Notes: generated from the sequence alone by a model not told the origin. 53,241 nt of DNA from Lelliottia nimipressuralis (GCF_004115925.1 NZ_SDDX01000034.1:1-53241), one strand, 5' to 3'; shown: positions 9,120 through 18,205, counted from the first letter of the stretch. Numbers and translations are program-made.

Positions 9120-9599
9120 TTATAAAATTCGCTCACTCCACAAACTGTATGCACTGGTTCCGGCTGAGAAATGCTCCCAGGTGATAGATTCATAACTGAA
9201 GGAAACTTTTTCCTGTGATTCTGCTCCGTTTTCAATAACGCTGTGCGGAATGACTGTTTCCAGGTGCAAAATGTGGGCGTTGGTCAGCTTTATTTTATAG
9301 TAAAGCTCATTCATACCTGCCCGGTTGGTACGGTACACACTGAATTCACAAGTGAGCGTTTCGTTATCATTTATGGCTTTTCCTAACAGAGGAGAAGATT
9401 TATCGATGGGTTTTACAATACTTAACTCCTGATGATTAACGTTCTGTACGCGAGAAAGAGCATGCTTGAGCGCATACACCATGATTTGATCAACATGGGC
9501 GAGTTGGGCCTTATTACCGATTGAACTCATGGATGCACAGCCAGCAGAAATTAATCCTTGCTGGTCGCCATTTAGGGTTAAATAAACCAAGTCAGACAT
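9120..9599 (-). CDS. hcp: Hcp-family type VI secretion tube protein (orphan)
   Basis: 159 residues, the usual length of Hcp1-family proteins. It begins MSDLVYLTLNGDQQGLISAG, continues with the conserved SIGNKAQ and HVDQI regions and KPIDKSSPLLGKAI, and ends with the family signature ITWEHFSAGTSAYSLW. Hexameric Hcp rings stack into the tube that the T6SS sheath ejects; their lumen also carries small effectors. AAGGAA lies six bases before the ATG. No sheath, VgrG, baseplate or ClpV gene is in the window, so it must use a T6SS elsewhere. It is the first gene of a compact AT-rich three-gene unit inserted between cyaA and cyaY. Confidence 0.93.
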   Translation of the reverse strand: MSDLVYLTLNGDQQGLISAGCASMSSIGNKAQLAHVDQIMVYALKHALSRVQNVNHQELSIVKPIDKSSPLLGKAINDNETLTCEFSVYRTNRAGMNELYYKIKLTNAHILHLETVIPHSVIENGAESQEKVSFSYESITWEHFSAGTSAYSLWSERIL

Positions 9600-9804
9600 A
9601 TCATTTCCTTATTATATATTCAGCCGGATTATAAGTTTTGGAGTTGCAGTGTAATAACGGAAATAATTCTGTGCCCGACCCAAAAAGAAATCAATCAATT
9701 TAGTGTAATGATGAGGTGTGAATAAAAGAGGAATTTAAATTAATTAACGGAAGTTCTACTGGGGAGCGATGAAATAAATAAAAAGGAAAAGCGTGTTTTT
9801 GTGA

Positions 9805-9830
9805 ATACCGTTTCCAGAAAGAAACGGTAT
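9805..9830. other. Perfect 10-bp inverted repeat downstream of cyaY
   Basis: ATACCGTTTC (9805-9814) and GAAACGGTAT (9821-9830) flank a six-base loop, nine bases beyond the cyaY stop. No T run follows on either strand, so it is a doubtful intrinsic terminator. It may be an RNA-end stabiliser or a protein site. The rest of the AT-rich gap 9600-9838 must hold the hcp promoter but shows no convincing boxes. Confidence 0.5.
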
Positions 9831-9838
9831 CAATTCAC

Positions 9839-10159
9839 TTAACGGAAGCTGACGTCCTCGCCCGCCTGCTGCGTCGCAGCCTGCTCAAGCAGATCCCAGA
9901 ACGTTTCGCCGCTACGGTCACACACCCACTGGTCGTCTTTCAGATCGAAATGGTAGCCGCCCTGTTTTGTTGCCAGCCACACCTGGTGCAGCGGCTCCTG
10001 GCGGTTGATAATAATCTTACTGCCGTTTTCGAAGCTGAGCGTCAGCACGCCGCCGTTGATTTCACAATCGATATCGCTGTCGCCATCCCAGTCGTCCAGG
10101 CGCTCTTCAATGGTCTGCCACAGGGTATCGGCCAGGCGATGGAATTCACTGTCATTCAT
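9839..10159 (-). CDS. cyaY: CyaY, bacterial frataxin
   Basis: 106 residues, the family length. The acidic first helix and strand ([15 protein letters not shown]) form the iron-binding ridge; the conserved [11 protein letters not shown] and W of the beta sheet are present. Bacterial frataxin binds iron and the cysteine desulfurase IscS and tunes iron-sulfur cluster assembly in the cytosol. It is monocistronic and divergent from lptM. In E. coli cyaY lies near cyaA; here the Hcp cassette separates them. Confidence 0.97.
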   Translation of the reverse strand: MNDSEFHRLADTLWQTIEERLDDWDGDSDIDCEINGGVLTLSFENGSKIIINRQEPLHQVWLATKQGGYHFDLKDDQWVCDRSGETFWDLLEQAATQQAGEDVSFR

Positions 10160-10296
10160 GGTTTTGTTCCTGTTTTTCGTGATGGCGGCAGTATAACGCT
10201 AAATAATTCCCGTTGCAGGAAAGCGGCTAACTCTTGCTTTTGTGTCTTCTCCTGCGATGATAGAAACAGAAAGCATGAACTTACGGGCAACCCATA

Positions 10297-10500
10297 ATGA
10301 AAAACGTTTTTCGAACGCTTGCCGTTCTCATCACACTGTTTAGTCTGACTGGCTGTGGTCTGAAAGGGCCGCTTTACTTCCCGCCAGCCGATAAAACAGC
10401 GCCGCCGCCAACCAAACCCGTTCAAACCCAGATTGAATCATCGACGCCAGTGAGCAACGATCGCGGCGATAACGGTGGCCCAAGCCAGGTCAACTACTGA
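10297..10500 (+). CDS. lptM: LptM (YifL), small outer-membrane lipoprotein
   Basis: 67 residues with a type II signal peptide: positive start, hydrophobic core, lipobox LTGC with the lipidated Cys20. The mature chain is short, proline-rich and ends SQVNY. LptM is reported to bind the LptDE lipopolysaccharide translocon and favour correct LptD disulfides. The N-terminal CGLKGPLYFP of the mature protein is the conserved part. First gene of the run lptM-dapF-yigA-xerC-yigB. Confidence 0.95.
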   Translation: MKNVFRTLAVLITLFSLTGCGLKGPLYFPPADKTAPPPTKPVQTQIESSTPVSNDRGDNGGPSQVNY

Positions 10501-10534
10501 CAATCAGTTGTTCAACCGCGCAATGGAGTAAATG

Positions 10535-11359
10535 ATGCAGTTCTCTAAAATGCATGGCCTTGGCAACGATTTTATGGTCGTCGACGCGGTAACGCAGAAT
10601 GTCTTTTTTTCCCCTGAGCTGATTCGTCGCCTGGCGGACAGGCATCTGGGCGTGGGGTTTGATCAGCTGCTGGTCGTTGAGCCACCCTACGATCCGGATC
10701 TCGATTTTCACTACCGTATCTTTAATGCTGACGGTAGTGAAGTTTCCCAGTGCGGCAACGGCGCGCGCTGCTTTGCGCGCTTTGTGCGTCTGAAAGGGCT
10801 GACCAACAAGCGCGATATCCGCGTCAGTACGGCCAATGGCCGCATGGTGCTCAGCGTCACCGACGACGAGCTGGTGCGCGTGAACATGGGCGAACCCAAC
10901 TTCGAGCCTTCTGCGGTCCCGTTTAGGGCAATCAAAGCGGAAAAGACCTATATTATGCGTGCGGCCGAGCAGACAGTATTGTGCGGCGTCGTCTCGATGG
11001 GCAATCCCCATTGCGTGATTCAGGTTGATGATGTTGATGTCGCTGCCGTTGAAACCTTAGGCCCGATTATGGAAAGCCATGAGCGCTTCCCTGAGCGCGC
11101 CAATATCGGTTTCATGCAGGTGGTGAAACGTGAACATATCCGCCTGCGCGTCTATGAGCGCGGCGCGGGCGAAACGCGGGCCTGTGGCAGCGGCGCGTGC
11201 GCGGCTGTGGCTGTGGGTATCTCGCAAGGGTTACTGGCAGAAGAGGTTCGCGTGGAATTGCCGGGCGGTCGTCTTGATATCGCCTGGAAAGGTCCGGGTC
11301 ATCCACTGTATATGACTGGCCCGGCGGCACATGTATACGACGGGTTTATCCATTTATGA
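10535..11359 (+). CDS. dapF: Diaminopimelate epimerase
   Basis: Converts LL- to meso-diaminopimelate, the precursor of lysine and of the peptidoglycan cross-link. 274 residues as in E. coli. The two catalytic cysteines lie in the symmetry-related motifs QCGNGARC and ACGSGACA. Of two adjacent ATGs (10532, 10535) the second is chosen: GGAG is six bases before it and the product begins [12 protein letters not shown]. Its stop overlaps the yigA ATG (ATGA), showing an operon. Confidence 0.98.
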   Translation: MQFSKMHGLGNDFMVVDAVTQNVFFSPELIRRLADRHLGVGFDQLLVVEPPYDPDLDFHYRIFNADGSEVSQCGNGARCFARFVRLKGLTNKRDIRVSTANGRMVLSVTDDELVRVNMGEPNFEPSAVPFRAIKAEKTYIMRAAEQTVLCGVVSMGNPHCVIQVDDVDVAAVETLGPIMESHERFPERANIGFMQVVKREHIRLRVYERGAGETRACGSGACAAVAVGISQGLLAEEVRVELPGGRLDIAWKGPGHPLYMTGPAAHVYDGFIHL

Positions 11360-12063
11360 AACAACCAGGGGAAGAACTGCAGGAAGCAATAACGGAGCTG
11401 GACGACCGGACTGTTGTTGATTATCTGCTGCGCAATCCTGAGTTTTTTATCCGCAATGCACGCGTGGTCGAACAGATGCGCGTGCCGCATCCGGTGCGCG
11501 ACACCGTCTCGCTGGTCGAATGGCATATGGCGCGCTCGCGCAAGCACATCGATCAGCTGGAAGAGAACATGACCCTGCTGATGGAACAGGCCAGCAATAA
11601 CGAAAGCCTGTTTTATCGTCTGCTGCATTTGCAGGCGCGGCTCGCGTCGGCGCACAGCCTTGACGAGTTTCTCAGCCGCTTTCATCGCTGGGCGCGTGAG
11701 CTTGGGCTGGCAGGCGCCACTATTCGCCTCTTTCCCGACCGCTGGCGCATCGGTGCCCCCTCCGGTTTCACACATCTGGCGCTAAGCCGTCAGGCGTTTG
11801 AACCGCTGCGCATTCAGCGTCTTGGTCATGAGCATCACTATCTCGGCCCGTTGAACGGTCCTGAGCTGCTGGTGGTGCTTCCTGACGCCAAGGCCATCGG
11901 CTCGGTTGCCATGTCCCTGATGGGGCGTGAAGGCGATTTGGGCGTGATGTTATTCACCAGCCGCGACGCGCATCATTATGAGCAGGGACAAGCCACGCAT
12001 TTGCTGCAGGAAATCGCCCTGATGCTCCCTGAGCTGCTGGAGCGCTGGATTGAGCGCGTATGA
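11356..12063 (+). CDS. yigA: YigA, DUF484 family GAF-like protein
   Basis: 235 residues, DUF484. The N-terminal part ([15 protein letters not shown] and a coiled coil around [15 protein letters not shown]) precedes a GAF-like domain ending in a conserved helix ([16 protein letters not shown]). Function unknown; the family is almost always placed between dapF and xerC, as here. It overlaps dapF and xerC by four bases each, so all three are translated together. Confidence 0.95.
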   Translation: MKQPGEELQEAITELDDRTVVDYLLRNPEFFIRNARVVEQMRVPHPVRDTVSLVEWHMARSRKHIDQLEENMTLLMEQASNNESLFYRLLHLQARLASAHSLDEFLSRFHRWARELGLAGATIRLFPDRWRIGAPSGFTHLALSRQAFEPLRIQRLGHEHHYLGPLNGPELLVVLPDAKAIGSVAMSLMGREGDLGVMLFTSRDAHHYEQGQATHLLQEIALMLPELLERWIERV

Positions 12064-12962
12064 CGGATTCCCTGCTTGCGCCTCTGGTGGTGCGTTTCCT
12101 GCGCTATCTGGGCGTTGAACGACAGCTTAGCCCGATCACGCTGCTGAACTACCAGCGTCAGCTTGATGCCATCATGCAGATCGCCGATGAAACCGGCCTG
12201 AAGAGCTGGCAACAATGTGACGCTGCGACCGTGCGCGGGTTTGTGGTGCGCAGTCGCCGCAAAGGTTTAGGCCCCGCGAGTCTCGCGTTACGTCTCTCTG
12301 CCCTGCGCAGTTTCTTCGACTGGCTGGTGAGCCAGGGCGAGCTAAAAGCCAATCCGGCGAAAGGCATCGCTACCCCGAAAGCGCCGCGCCATCTGCCGAA
12401 AAATATCGACGTTGATGACGTGAATCGGCTGCTGGATATCGATCTTAACGATCCGCTGGCGGTACGCGATCGCGCCATGCTGGAAGTGATGTACGGTGCG
12501 GGCTTACGTCTTTCGGAACTGGTGGGGTTAGATCTTAAACATCTCGATCTGGATACCGGCGAAGTGTGGGTGATGGGGAAAGGCAGCAAAGAGCGCCGTT
12601 TACCGATTGGCCGCAATGCAGTGGTATGGATTGAGCACTGGCTCGATCTGCGCGGGCTGTTTGGCGCCGAAGAGAACGCGCTGTTTCTCTCGAAGCTGGG
12701 CAAGCGGATCTCCGCGCGAAATGTGCAGAAGCGTTTTGCTGAATGGGGCATCAAGCAGGGGCTGAACAGCCACGTTCACCCACACAAACTGCGCCACTCT
12801 TTTGCCACCCACATGCTGGAATCCAGCGGCGACCTGCGCGGCGTTCAGGAGCTGTTAGGTCACGCCAATTTATCGACCACTCAAATCTATACCCATCTTG
12901 ATTTTCAACACCTTGCTTCGGTGTATGACTCGGCGCATCCACGCGCAAAACGGGGGAAATAA
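12060..12962 (+). CDS. xerC: XerC site-specific tyrosine recombinase
   Basis: With XerD and FtsK it resolves chromosome dimers at dif before division. 300 residues (E. coli 298). The N-terminal SAM-like DNA-binding domain (1-110) is followed by the catalytic domain with GAGLRLSEL (first Arg), [12 protein letters not shown] (His-x-x-Arg), [10 protein letters not shown] (second His) and the nucleophile Tyr277 in IYTHLDF. Start overlaps yigA (ATGA); the stop overlaps the yigB start (TAATG). Confidence 0.97.
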   Translation: MTDSLLAPLVVRFLRYLGVERQLSPITLLNYQRQLDAIMQIADETGLKSWQQCDAATVRGFVVRSRRKGLGPASLALRLSALRSFFDWLVSQGELKANPAKGIATPKAPRHLPKNIDVDDVNRLLDIDLNDPLAVRDRAMLEVMYGAGLRLSELVGLDLKHLDLDTGEVWVMGKGSKERRLPIGRNAVVWIEHWLDLRGLFGAEENALFLSKLGKRISARNVQKRFAEWGIKQGLNSHVHPHKLRHSFATHMLESSGDLRGVQELLGHANLSTTQIYTHLDFQHLASVYDSAHPRAKRGK

Positions 12963-13678
12963 TGCGTTTTTACCGCCCACTGGGTCAGATCTCTGCCCTG
13001 ACGTTTGACCTTGATGACACCCTTTACGATAACCGCGAAGTGATCCTGCGCACCGAGCAGGAGTCGCTGGCGTTTGTGCAAAACTACCATCCCGCTTTAA
13101 AAACGCTGCAAAACAAAGATTTTCAGCGCCTACGCCAGGCGTTGCGCGAAACCGAACCGGACATCTACCACGACGTAACCGAATGGCGTCGTCGTGCGGT
13201 AGAGCAGGCGATGCTAAATGCCGGGCTGAACGCACAAGAGGCGGCGCTGGGCGCAGAAGCCTCAATGGCAAACTTTGCCAAATGGCGCAGCCGGATCGAT
13301 GTGCCGCAGGAAACGCACGACACCCTGACGGCTCTCGGCAAAAAATGGCCGCTGGTGGCGATCACCAACGGCAACGCGCAGCCGGAACTGTTTGGCCTGG
13401 GCGATTATTTCCAGTTCGTCCTGCGCGCGGGCCCGCACGGGCGCTCGAAGCCTTTTAACGACATGTATCATCTGGCTGCCGAAAAACTCGATCTGCCGCT
13501 GGGCGAGATCCTGCACGTCGGCGACGACCTGACCACCGACGTGGCGGGCGCGATCCGCTGCGGAATGCAGGCCTGCTGGATCAAACCGGAAAGGGCCGAC
13601 CTGATGCAGACCGCCGACAGCCGCCTGTTGCCACACATCGAAATTTCGCGGTTGGCATCCCTCACCACGCTGATATAA
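12962..13678 (+). CDS. yigB: YigB, HAD-family phosphatase (FMN and riboflavin-precursor phosphatase)
   Basis: 238 residues of the HAD superfamily. Motif [10 protein letters not shown] supplies the nucleophile Asp; ITNGNAQ is motif II and [11 protein letters not shown] the acidic motif IV. E. coli YigB hydrolyses FMN and 5-amino-6-(5-phosphoribitylamino)uracil, a step in riboflavin synthesis. It starts on the last base of the xerC stop and is the last gene before the uvrD promoter region. Confidence 0.95.
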   Translation: MRFYRPLGQISALTFDLDDTLYDNREVILRTEQESLAFVQNYHPALKTLQNKDFQRLRQALRETEPDIYHDVTEWRRRAVEQAMLNAGLNAQEAALGAEASMANFAKWRSRIDVPQETHDTLTALGKKWPLVAITNGNAQPELFGLGDYFQFVLRAGPHGRSKPFNDMYHLAAEKLDLPLGEILHVGDDLTTDVAGAIRCGMQACWIKPERADLMQTADSRLLPHIEISRLASLTTLI

Positions 13679-13688
13679 TCACCAGCAG

Positions 13689-13708
13689 TATTGTATAAAT
13701 CAACAGTA
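13689..13708 (+). promoter_or_regulatory. LexA (SOS) box upstream of uvrD
   Basis: Twenty bases in the yigB-uvrD gap match the SOS consensus TACTGTATATATATACAGTA at 16 positions, including a perfect right half CAGTA. The left half is TTG instead of CTG. The position is that of the E. coli uvrD SOS box, so LexA repression of uvrD is expected, perhaps weaker. Confidence 0.75.
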
Positions 13709-13709
13709 T

Positions 13710-13735
13710 GCCCGGCAGAAAAAACGCTGTCGGGC
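13710..13735 (+). other. Hairpin between the SOS box and uvrD, possible attenuator
   Basis: GCCCGGCAG (13710-13718) pairs with CTGTCGGGC (13727-13735), with one G-T pair and an eight-base loop AAAAAACG. There is no T run behind it. Attenuation between promoter and coding region has been reported for E. coli uvrD, and this hairpin is in the right place, but a working terminator is not evident. Confidence 0.45.
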
Positions 13736-13756
13736 AGATGACTTCTGGCGGTGCCA

Positions 13757-15919
13757 ATGGACGTTTCTTACCTTCTCGACAGCCTTAATGACAAACAGCG
13801 CGACGCGGTTGCCGCGACGCGGACCAATATGCTGGTGCTGGCAGGGGCGGGCAGTGGTAAGACGCGTGTTCTGGTGCATCGCATCGCATGGCTGCAGAGC
13901 GTAGAGAACTGCTCGCCGTACTCCATCATGGCGGTGACCTTTACCAACAAAGCGGCGGCAGAGATGCGCCACCGTATCGCACAGCTGATGGGCACCAGCC
14001 AGGGCGGCATGTGGGTAGGCACGTTCCACGGGCTGGCGCACCGTCTGCTGCGCGCGCACCATATGGATGCCAATCTGCCGCAGGATTTTCAGATCCTCGA
14101 CAGTGAAGACCAGCTGCGCCTGCTTAAACGCCTGATAAAGGCGATGAATCTTGACGAGAAGCAGTGGCCGCCGCGTCAGGCGATGTGGTACATCAACAGC
14201 CAGAAAGACGAAGGGCTACGCCCGCACCATATTCAGAGCTTCGGTAATCCGGTCGAGCAAACCTGGCAGAAGGTCTATCAAGCCTATCAGGAAGCCTGCG
14301 ACCGCGCGGGGCTGGTGGATTTCGCCGAGTTGCTGCTGCGCGCCCATGAGCTGTGGCTCAACAAACCGCATATTCTTCAGCATTACCGCGAGCGCTTCAC
14401 CAACATCCTGGTGGACGAATTCCAGGATACCAACAACATTCAGTACGCGTGGATCCGCTTGCTGGCGGGCGATACCGGCAAAGTGATGATCGTCGGCGAT
14501 GATGACCAGTCGATTTACGGCTGGCGCGGCGCGCAGGTGGAAAACATCCAGCGCTTCCTGAACGACTTCCCGGGCGCCGAAACCATTCGTCTGGAGCAGA
14601 ACTACCGTTCAACCAGCAATATTCTGAGCGCCGCAAACGCCCTGATTGAAAATAACAACGGGCGTCTGGGCAAAAAGCTATGGACCGACGGCGTCGACGG
14701 TGAGCCGATTTCAATTTACTGCGCGTTCAACGAGCTGGATGAAGCTCGCTTTGTGGTCAACCGCATTAAAACCTGGCAGGAAAACGGCGGAGCGCTTGAG
14801 CAGTGCGCCATTCTCTATCGCAGCAACGCCCAGTCGCGTGTGCTGGAAGAGGCGCTGTTACAGGTCAGCATGCCGTATCGCATTTACGGTGGCATGCGCT
14901 TCTTCGAACGTCAGGAAATCAAAGATGCGCTCTCCTATCTGCGCCTGATTGCCAACCGCAACGACGACGCGGCCTTTGAGCGCGTGGTGAACACACCCAC
15001 GCGCGGCATCGGCGATCGCACCCTCGACGTGGTGCGCCAGGCCTCCCGTGACCGCCAGCTCACCCTTTGGCAAGCGTGCCGTGAGCTGTTGCAGGAAAAA
15101 GCGCTGGCAGGACGCGCCGCGAGCGCGCTTCAGCGCTTTATCGAACTGATTGACGCGCTGGCACAGGAAACGGCAGACATGCCGCTACACGTGCAGACGG
15201 ACCGGGTGGTGAAAGATTCCGGTCTGCGCACGATGTACGAGCAGGAAAAAGGCGAGAAAGGCCAGACGCGTATTGAGAACTTAGAGGAACTGGTGACGGC
15301 AACGCGCCAGTTCAGCTACAACGAAGAAGACGAAGATCTGATGCCGCTGCAGGCATTCCTCTCCCACGCGGCGCTGGAAGCGGGCGAAGGACAGGCGGAT
15401 ACCTGGCAGGATGCGGTTCAACTGATGACGCTGCACTCGGCGAAAGGGCTGGAGTTCCCGCAGGTGTTTATCGTCGGGATGGAAGAGGGGATGTTCCCAA
15501 GCCAGATGTCGCTCGATGAAGGCGGGCGTCTGGAAGAGGAGCGTCGGCTGGCCTATGTGGGCGTCACCCGGGCGATGCAAAAGCTGACCCTGACCTATGC
15601 CGAAACGCGCCGTCTGTACGGCAAAGAGGTCTACCATCGCCCGTCGCGCTTCATCGGTGAGCTGCCGGAGGAGTGCGTCGAAGAGGTGCGTTTGCGCGCC
15701 AGTATCAGCCGTCCGGTCAACCATCAGCGGATGGGCACGCCGATTTCGGAAAACGATACGGGCTACAAGCTGGGCCAGCGCGTTCGTCATTCCAAATTTG
15801 GCGAAGGCACCATCGTGAATCTGGAAGGCAGCGGCGAGCACAGCCGCCTGCAGGTAGCGTTCCAGGGGCAGGGGATCAAATGGCTGGTCGCGGCTTACGC
15901 CAAGCTGGAAACAGTGTAA
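13757..15919 (+). CDS. uvrD: UvrD (DNA helicase II)
   Basis: SF1A 3'-5' helicase for mismatch repair, nucleotide excision repair and removal of RecA filaments. 720 residues, the E. coli length, from MDVSYLLDSLND; an upstream ATG at 13751 adds only MP. Walker A is GAGSGKTR (about 29-36), DEFQDTN is the Walker B/DExx box, GDDDQSIYGWRGA motif III, and VTRAMQKL in motif VI. The C-terminal Tudor-like tail (LGQRVRHSKFGEGTI) binds partners such as RNA polymerase. Preceded by an SOS box. Confidence 0.98.
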   Translation: MDVSYLLDSLNDKQRDAVAATRTNMLVLAGAGSGKTRVLVHRIAWLQSVENCSPYSIMAVTFTNKAAAEMRHRIAQLMGTSQGGMWVGTFHGLAHRLLRAHHMDANLPQDFQILDSEDQLRLLKRLIKAMNLDEKQWPPRQAMWYINSQKDEGLRPHHIQSFGNPVEQTWQKVYQAYQEACDRAGLVDFAELLLRAHELWLNKPHILQHYRERFTNILVDEFQDTNNIQYAWIRLLAGDTGKVMIVGDDDQSIYGWRGAQVENIQRFLNDFPGAETIRLEQNYRSTSNILSAANALIENNNGRLGKKLWTDGVDGEPISIYCAFNELDEARFVVNRIKTWQENGGALEQCAILYRSNAQSRVLEEALLQVSMPYRIYGGMRFFERQEIKDALSYLRLIANRNDDAAFERVVNTPTRGIGDRTLDVVRQASRDRQLTLWQACRELLQEKALAGRAASALQRFIELIDALAQETADMPLHVQTDRVVKDSGLRTMYEQEKGEKGQTRIENLEELVTATRQFSYNEEDEDLMPLQAFLSHAALEAGEGQADTWQDAVQLMTLHSAKGLEFPQVFIVGMEEGMFPSQMSLDEGGRLEEERRLAYVGVTRAMQKLTLTYAETRRLYGKEVYHRPSRFIGELPEECVEEVRLRASISRPVNHQRMGTPISENDTGYKLGQRVRHSKFGEGTIVNLEGSGEHSRLQVAFQGQGIKWLVAAYAKLETV

Positions 15920-15955
15920 CATTCAGAAAAATATCACTATTTTGTAATAATCTGC

Positions 15956-15993
15956 TAGCCTTATAAGCTGAAGGCTATTTATTGCTCTTCAGC
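15956..15993 (+). other. Two overlapping, mutually exclusive hairpins after uvrD
   Basis: TAGCCTT (15956-15962) can pair with AAGGCTA (15971-15977), followed by TTTATT, a weak terminator shape for uvrD. GCTGAAG (15967-15973) can instead pair with CTTCAGC (15987-15993). The two stems share bases 15971-15973, so only one can form at a time. Confidence 0.45.
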
Positions 15994-16006
15994 GTTCCGT
16001 TGCGTG

Positions 16007-16036
16007 TTGACGCCACAGTTATTGCTGGCGTAACAT
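16007..16036 (+). promoter_or_regulatory. Candidate corA promoter
   Basis: TTGACG (-35, 16007-16012), an 18-base spacer and TAACAT (-10, 16031-16036). It would start RNA near 16043, giving a leader of roughly 230 bases before corA. Moderate match; nothing else in the gap fits better. Confidence 0.4.
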
Positions 16037-16068
16037 GCGCGCACGATTACGCTAAGAGGACATTCGCC

Positions 16069-16125
16069 TTGGACACACCCAGTAGATACTGGCTCAATTC
16101 CCTGTCATCCAGGAACAACTCCTAA
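16069..16125 (+). CDS. corL: Candidate CorL leader peptide
   Basis: An 18-codon reading frame starting with TTG, preceded by AAGAGGAC, encoding MDTPSRYWLNSLSSRNNS. In Salmonella a short leader gene, corL, controls Rho-dependent termination in the corA leader: translation of corL hides a Rho-loading site. Here the TAA stop lies inside the left arm of a perfect hairpin (16122-16153), so a ribosome finishing the frame would melt it. The position and design fit corL, but I identify it by layout and cannot confirm the peptide from memory. Confidence 0.6.
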   Translation: MDTPSRYWLNSLSSRNNS

Positions 16126-16153
16126 GGCTATCTCCTCTTGCTGATGGCCTTAG
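16122..16153 (+). promoter_or_regulatory. Leader hairpin overlapping the corL stop
   Basis: CTAAGGC (16122-16128) and GCCTTAG (16147-16153) form a perfect 7-bp stem around an 18-base pyrimidine-rich loop. The corL stop codon is part of the left arm. Probably the structure that couples corL translation to corA expression. Confidence 0.55.
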
Positions 16154-16275
16154 TGGTTGTCAGCGACCTGCTTAATTCCCGTCGCGCTGAGTCAGGCTTT
16201 TAATGGTCTGAAACCCATATTGTTTCTGTGTGCCCACCGAACTGTCCGATATTTTTTGCATTGGGAGTCCCGGTC

Positions 16276-17226
16276 ATGTTGAGCGCATTTCAACTGGAAA
16301 AAAACCGACTGATTCGGCTTGAAGCTGAAGAGTCACAGCCCCTCATTGATGCCGTATGGGTGGATCTGGTCGAGCCGGACGACGATGAACGCCTTCGCGT
16401 ACAATCAGAGCTCGGACAAAGCCTGGCGACCCGCCCGGAACTGGAAGACATCGAGGCCTCCGCGCGTTTCTTTGAAGACGAAGACGGCCTGCATATCCAC
16501 TCCTTCTTCTTCTATGAAGATGCGGAAGATCACGCCGGTAACTCCACCGTCGCATTTACCATTCGTGATGGCCGCCTGTTCACCCTGCGCGAACGCGAGC
16601 TGCCTGCGTTTCGTCTCTACCGCATGCGTGCCCGCAGCCAGGCGATGGTGGATGGTAACGCCTACGAACTGCTGCTCGACCTGTTCGAAACCAAAATCGA
16701 GCAGCTGGCGGACGAAATCGAAAACATCTACAGCGATCTGGAAAAGCTGAGCCGCGTGATCATGGAAGGCCATCAGGGCGATGAATATGACGAAGCGCTG
16801 TCGACGCTGGCGGAGCAGGAAGATATCGGCTGGAAAGTGCGTTTGTGTCTGATGGATACCCAGCGCGCCCTGAACTTCCTGGTGCGCAAAGCGCGTTTAC
16901 CGGGCGGTCAGCTGGAGCAGGCGCGTGAGATCCTGCGCGATATCGAATCCCTGTTGCCGCACAACGAATCCCTGTTCCAGAAAGTTAACTTCCTGATGCA
17001 GGCGGCGATGGGCTTTATCAATATCGAGCAGAACCGCATCATCAAGATCTTCTCGGTGGTGTCGGTGGTGTTCCTGCCGCCAACGCTGGTGGCGTCGAGC
17101 TACGGGATGAACTTTGAGTTTATGCCGGAACTCCGCTGGAGCTTCGGCTACCCGGGCGCGATTATCTTTATGATCCTCGCCGGGCTGGCACCGTATCTCT
17201 ATTTCAAACGTCGTAACTGGCTTTGA
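16276..17226 (+). CDS. corA: CorA magnesium/cobalt transporter
   Basis: 316 residues, the E. coli length. A large cytoplasmic N-terminal domain with a long acidic stalk helix is followed by two C-terminal membrane helices (about 255-275 and 290-310) joined by the signature [11 protein letters not shown] (GMN 277-279), the pore entrance of the homopentamer. Main constitutive Mg2+ uptake route. The ATG at 16276 (behind GGGAG at 16263) gives [11 protein letters not shown]; the longer frame upstream belongs to the regulatory leader. Confidence 0.97.
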   Translation: MLSAFQLEKNRLIRLEAEESQPLIDAVWVDLVEPDDDERLRVQSELGQSLATRPELEDIEASARFFEDEDGLHIHSFFFYEDAEDHAGNSTVAFTIRDGRLFTLRERELPAFRLYRMRARSQAMVDGNAYELLLDLFETKIEQLADEIENIYSDLEKLSRVIMEGHQGDEYDEALSTLAEQEDIGWKVRLCLMDTQRALNFLVRKARLPGGQLEQAREILRDIESLLPHNESLFQKVNFLMQAAMGFINIEQNRIIKIFSVVSVVFLPPTLVASSYGMNFEFMPELRWSFGYPGAIIFMILAGLAPYLYFKRRNWL

Positions 17227-17230
17227 GCGT

Positions 17231-17308
17231 GATGCCGGGTGGCAGCTACGCCTTCTCCGGTCTACGTAATCTGTAGGCCAGAGTGGCAAAGCGCCCACCG
17301 GCAAAAAA
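17231..17308. repeat. REP/BIME element between corA and rarD
   Basis: Two inverted REP-like units: GCCGGGTGGCAGCTACGCC...CCGGTCTAC and, in reverse sense, GTAGGCC...GCGCCCACCGGC. It fills the whole gap between the convergent corA and rarD genes and probably ends both transcripts. Confidence 0.8.
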
Positions 17309-18205
17309 TCACACCCCTTTCCGCACTCTACGCTGGGTATAAATCGCATCGGCGACGAATACCGCCAGCGCCACCCAGATGAACGCGAACGTCACCATCT
17401 TATCCGCACCCGGTACTTCGCCGTAGAACACCACCGCCAGCAGGAACATCAGCGTCGGGCCGATATACTGGAAGAAGCCAAGCGTGGAGAGGCGTAAGCG
17501 TGTGGCGGCACCGGTGAAGCACAGCAGCGGGATGGTGGTGACAACACCGGCGGCAATCAGCATCAGATTCAGCGACCACGGATTATTCGCCATATGGCTG
17601 GTGCTGCTGTCGGCGATGCCGAACAGATAAATCGCGGCCAGCGGCAGCAGCCACAGGGTTTCAAACAGCATCCCGGTTTGCGCTTCCACGGCGATTTTCT
17701 TACGCACCAGGCCATAAAACGCAAAGCTAAAAGCCAGCCCCAGAGCGATGATCGGCAGCGAGCCGAAGGTCCACAGCTGTACCAGTACGCCGCACAGCGC
17801 CAGGAGCACCGCCACCCACTGCATTCGGCGGAAACGCTCGCCGAGGAACAGCATCCCCAGCACGATATTCACCAGCGGGTTAATAAAGTAACCGAGGCTC
17901 GCTTCCAGCATATGGTGGTTATTCACCGCCCAGATGAACAGCAGCCAGTTGCCGCCGATCAGCACCGCAGACAGCGCCAGCAGGAAAATCTTCTTCGGGG
18001 TTTGCATCAGCGTTTTCACGCCCGACCACTGGCGGCTCACGCTCATCAGCGCCACCATAAAGAAAAAGGACCAGATCACACGGTGGGTGAGGATTTCGTC
18101 GGCCGGGACAAAGTAGATCAGCTTGAAGTACGCAGGCGCGATACCCCATATAAAATAAGCGGCCAGAGCGAGTAAAACGCCCTGCCGCGTCTGTTTAGCA
18201 TCCAT
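17309..18205 (-). CDS. rarD: RarD, EamA-family permease
   Basis: 298 residues (E. coli 296), about ten membrane helices in two EamA repeats. Starts MDAKQTRQGVLLAL, with FIWGIAPAYFKL and ASLGYFINPLVN as conserved blocks. Named after Pseudomonas chloramphenicol-resistance genes, but the substrate in enterobacteria is unknown. In E. coli yigF and yigG lie between corA and rarD; they are absent here. Confidence 0.95.
   Translation of the reverse strand: MDAKQTRQGVLLALAAYFIWGIAPAYFKLIYFVPADEILTHRVIWSFFFMVALMSVSRQWSGVKTLMQTPKKIFLLALSAVLIGGNWLLFIWAVNNHHMLEASLGYFINPLVNIVLGMLFLGERFRRMQWVAVLLALCGVLVQLWTFGSLPIIALGLAFSFAFYGLVRKKIAVEAQTGMLFETLWLLPLAAIYLFGIADSSTSHMANNPWSLNLMLIAAGVVTTIPLLCFTGAATRLRLSTLGFFQYIGPTLMFLLAVVFYGEVPGADKMVTFAFIWVALAVFVADAIYTQRRVRKGV

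Noticed and set aside
7777..9599. Prophage or integrative element as source of the AT-rich insert
   Set aside because: No integrase, transposase, direct repeats or tRNA target were seen at its ends; horizontal gain is likely but the vehicle is not visible.
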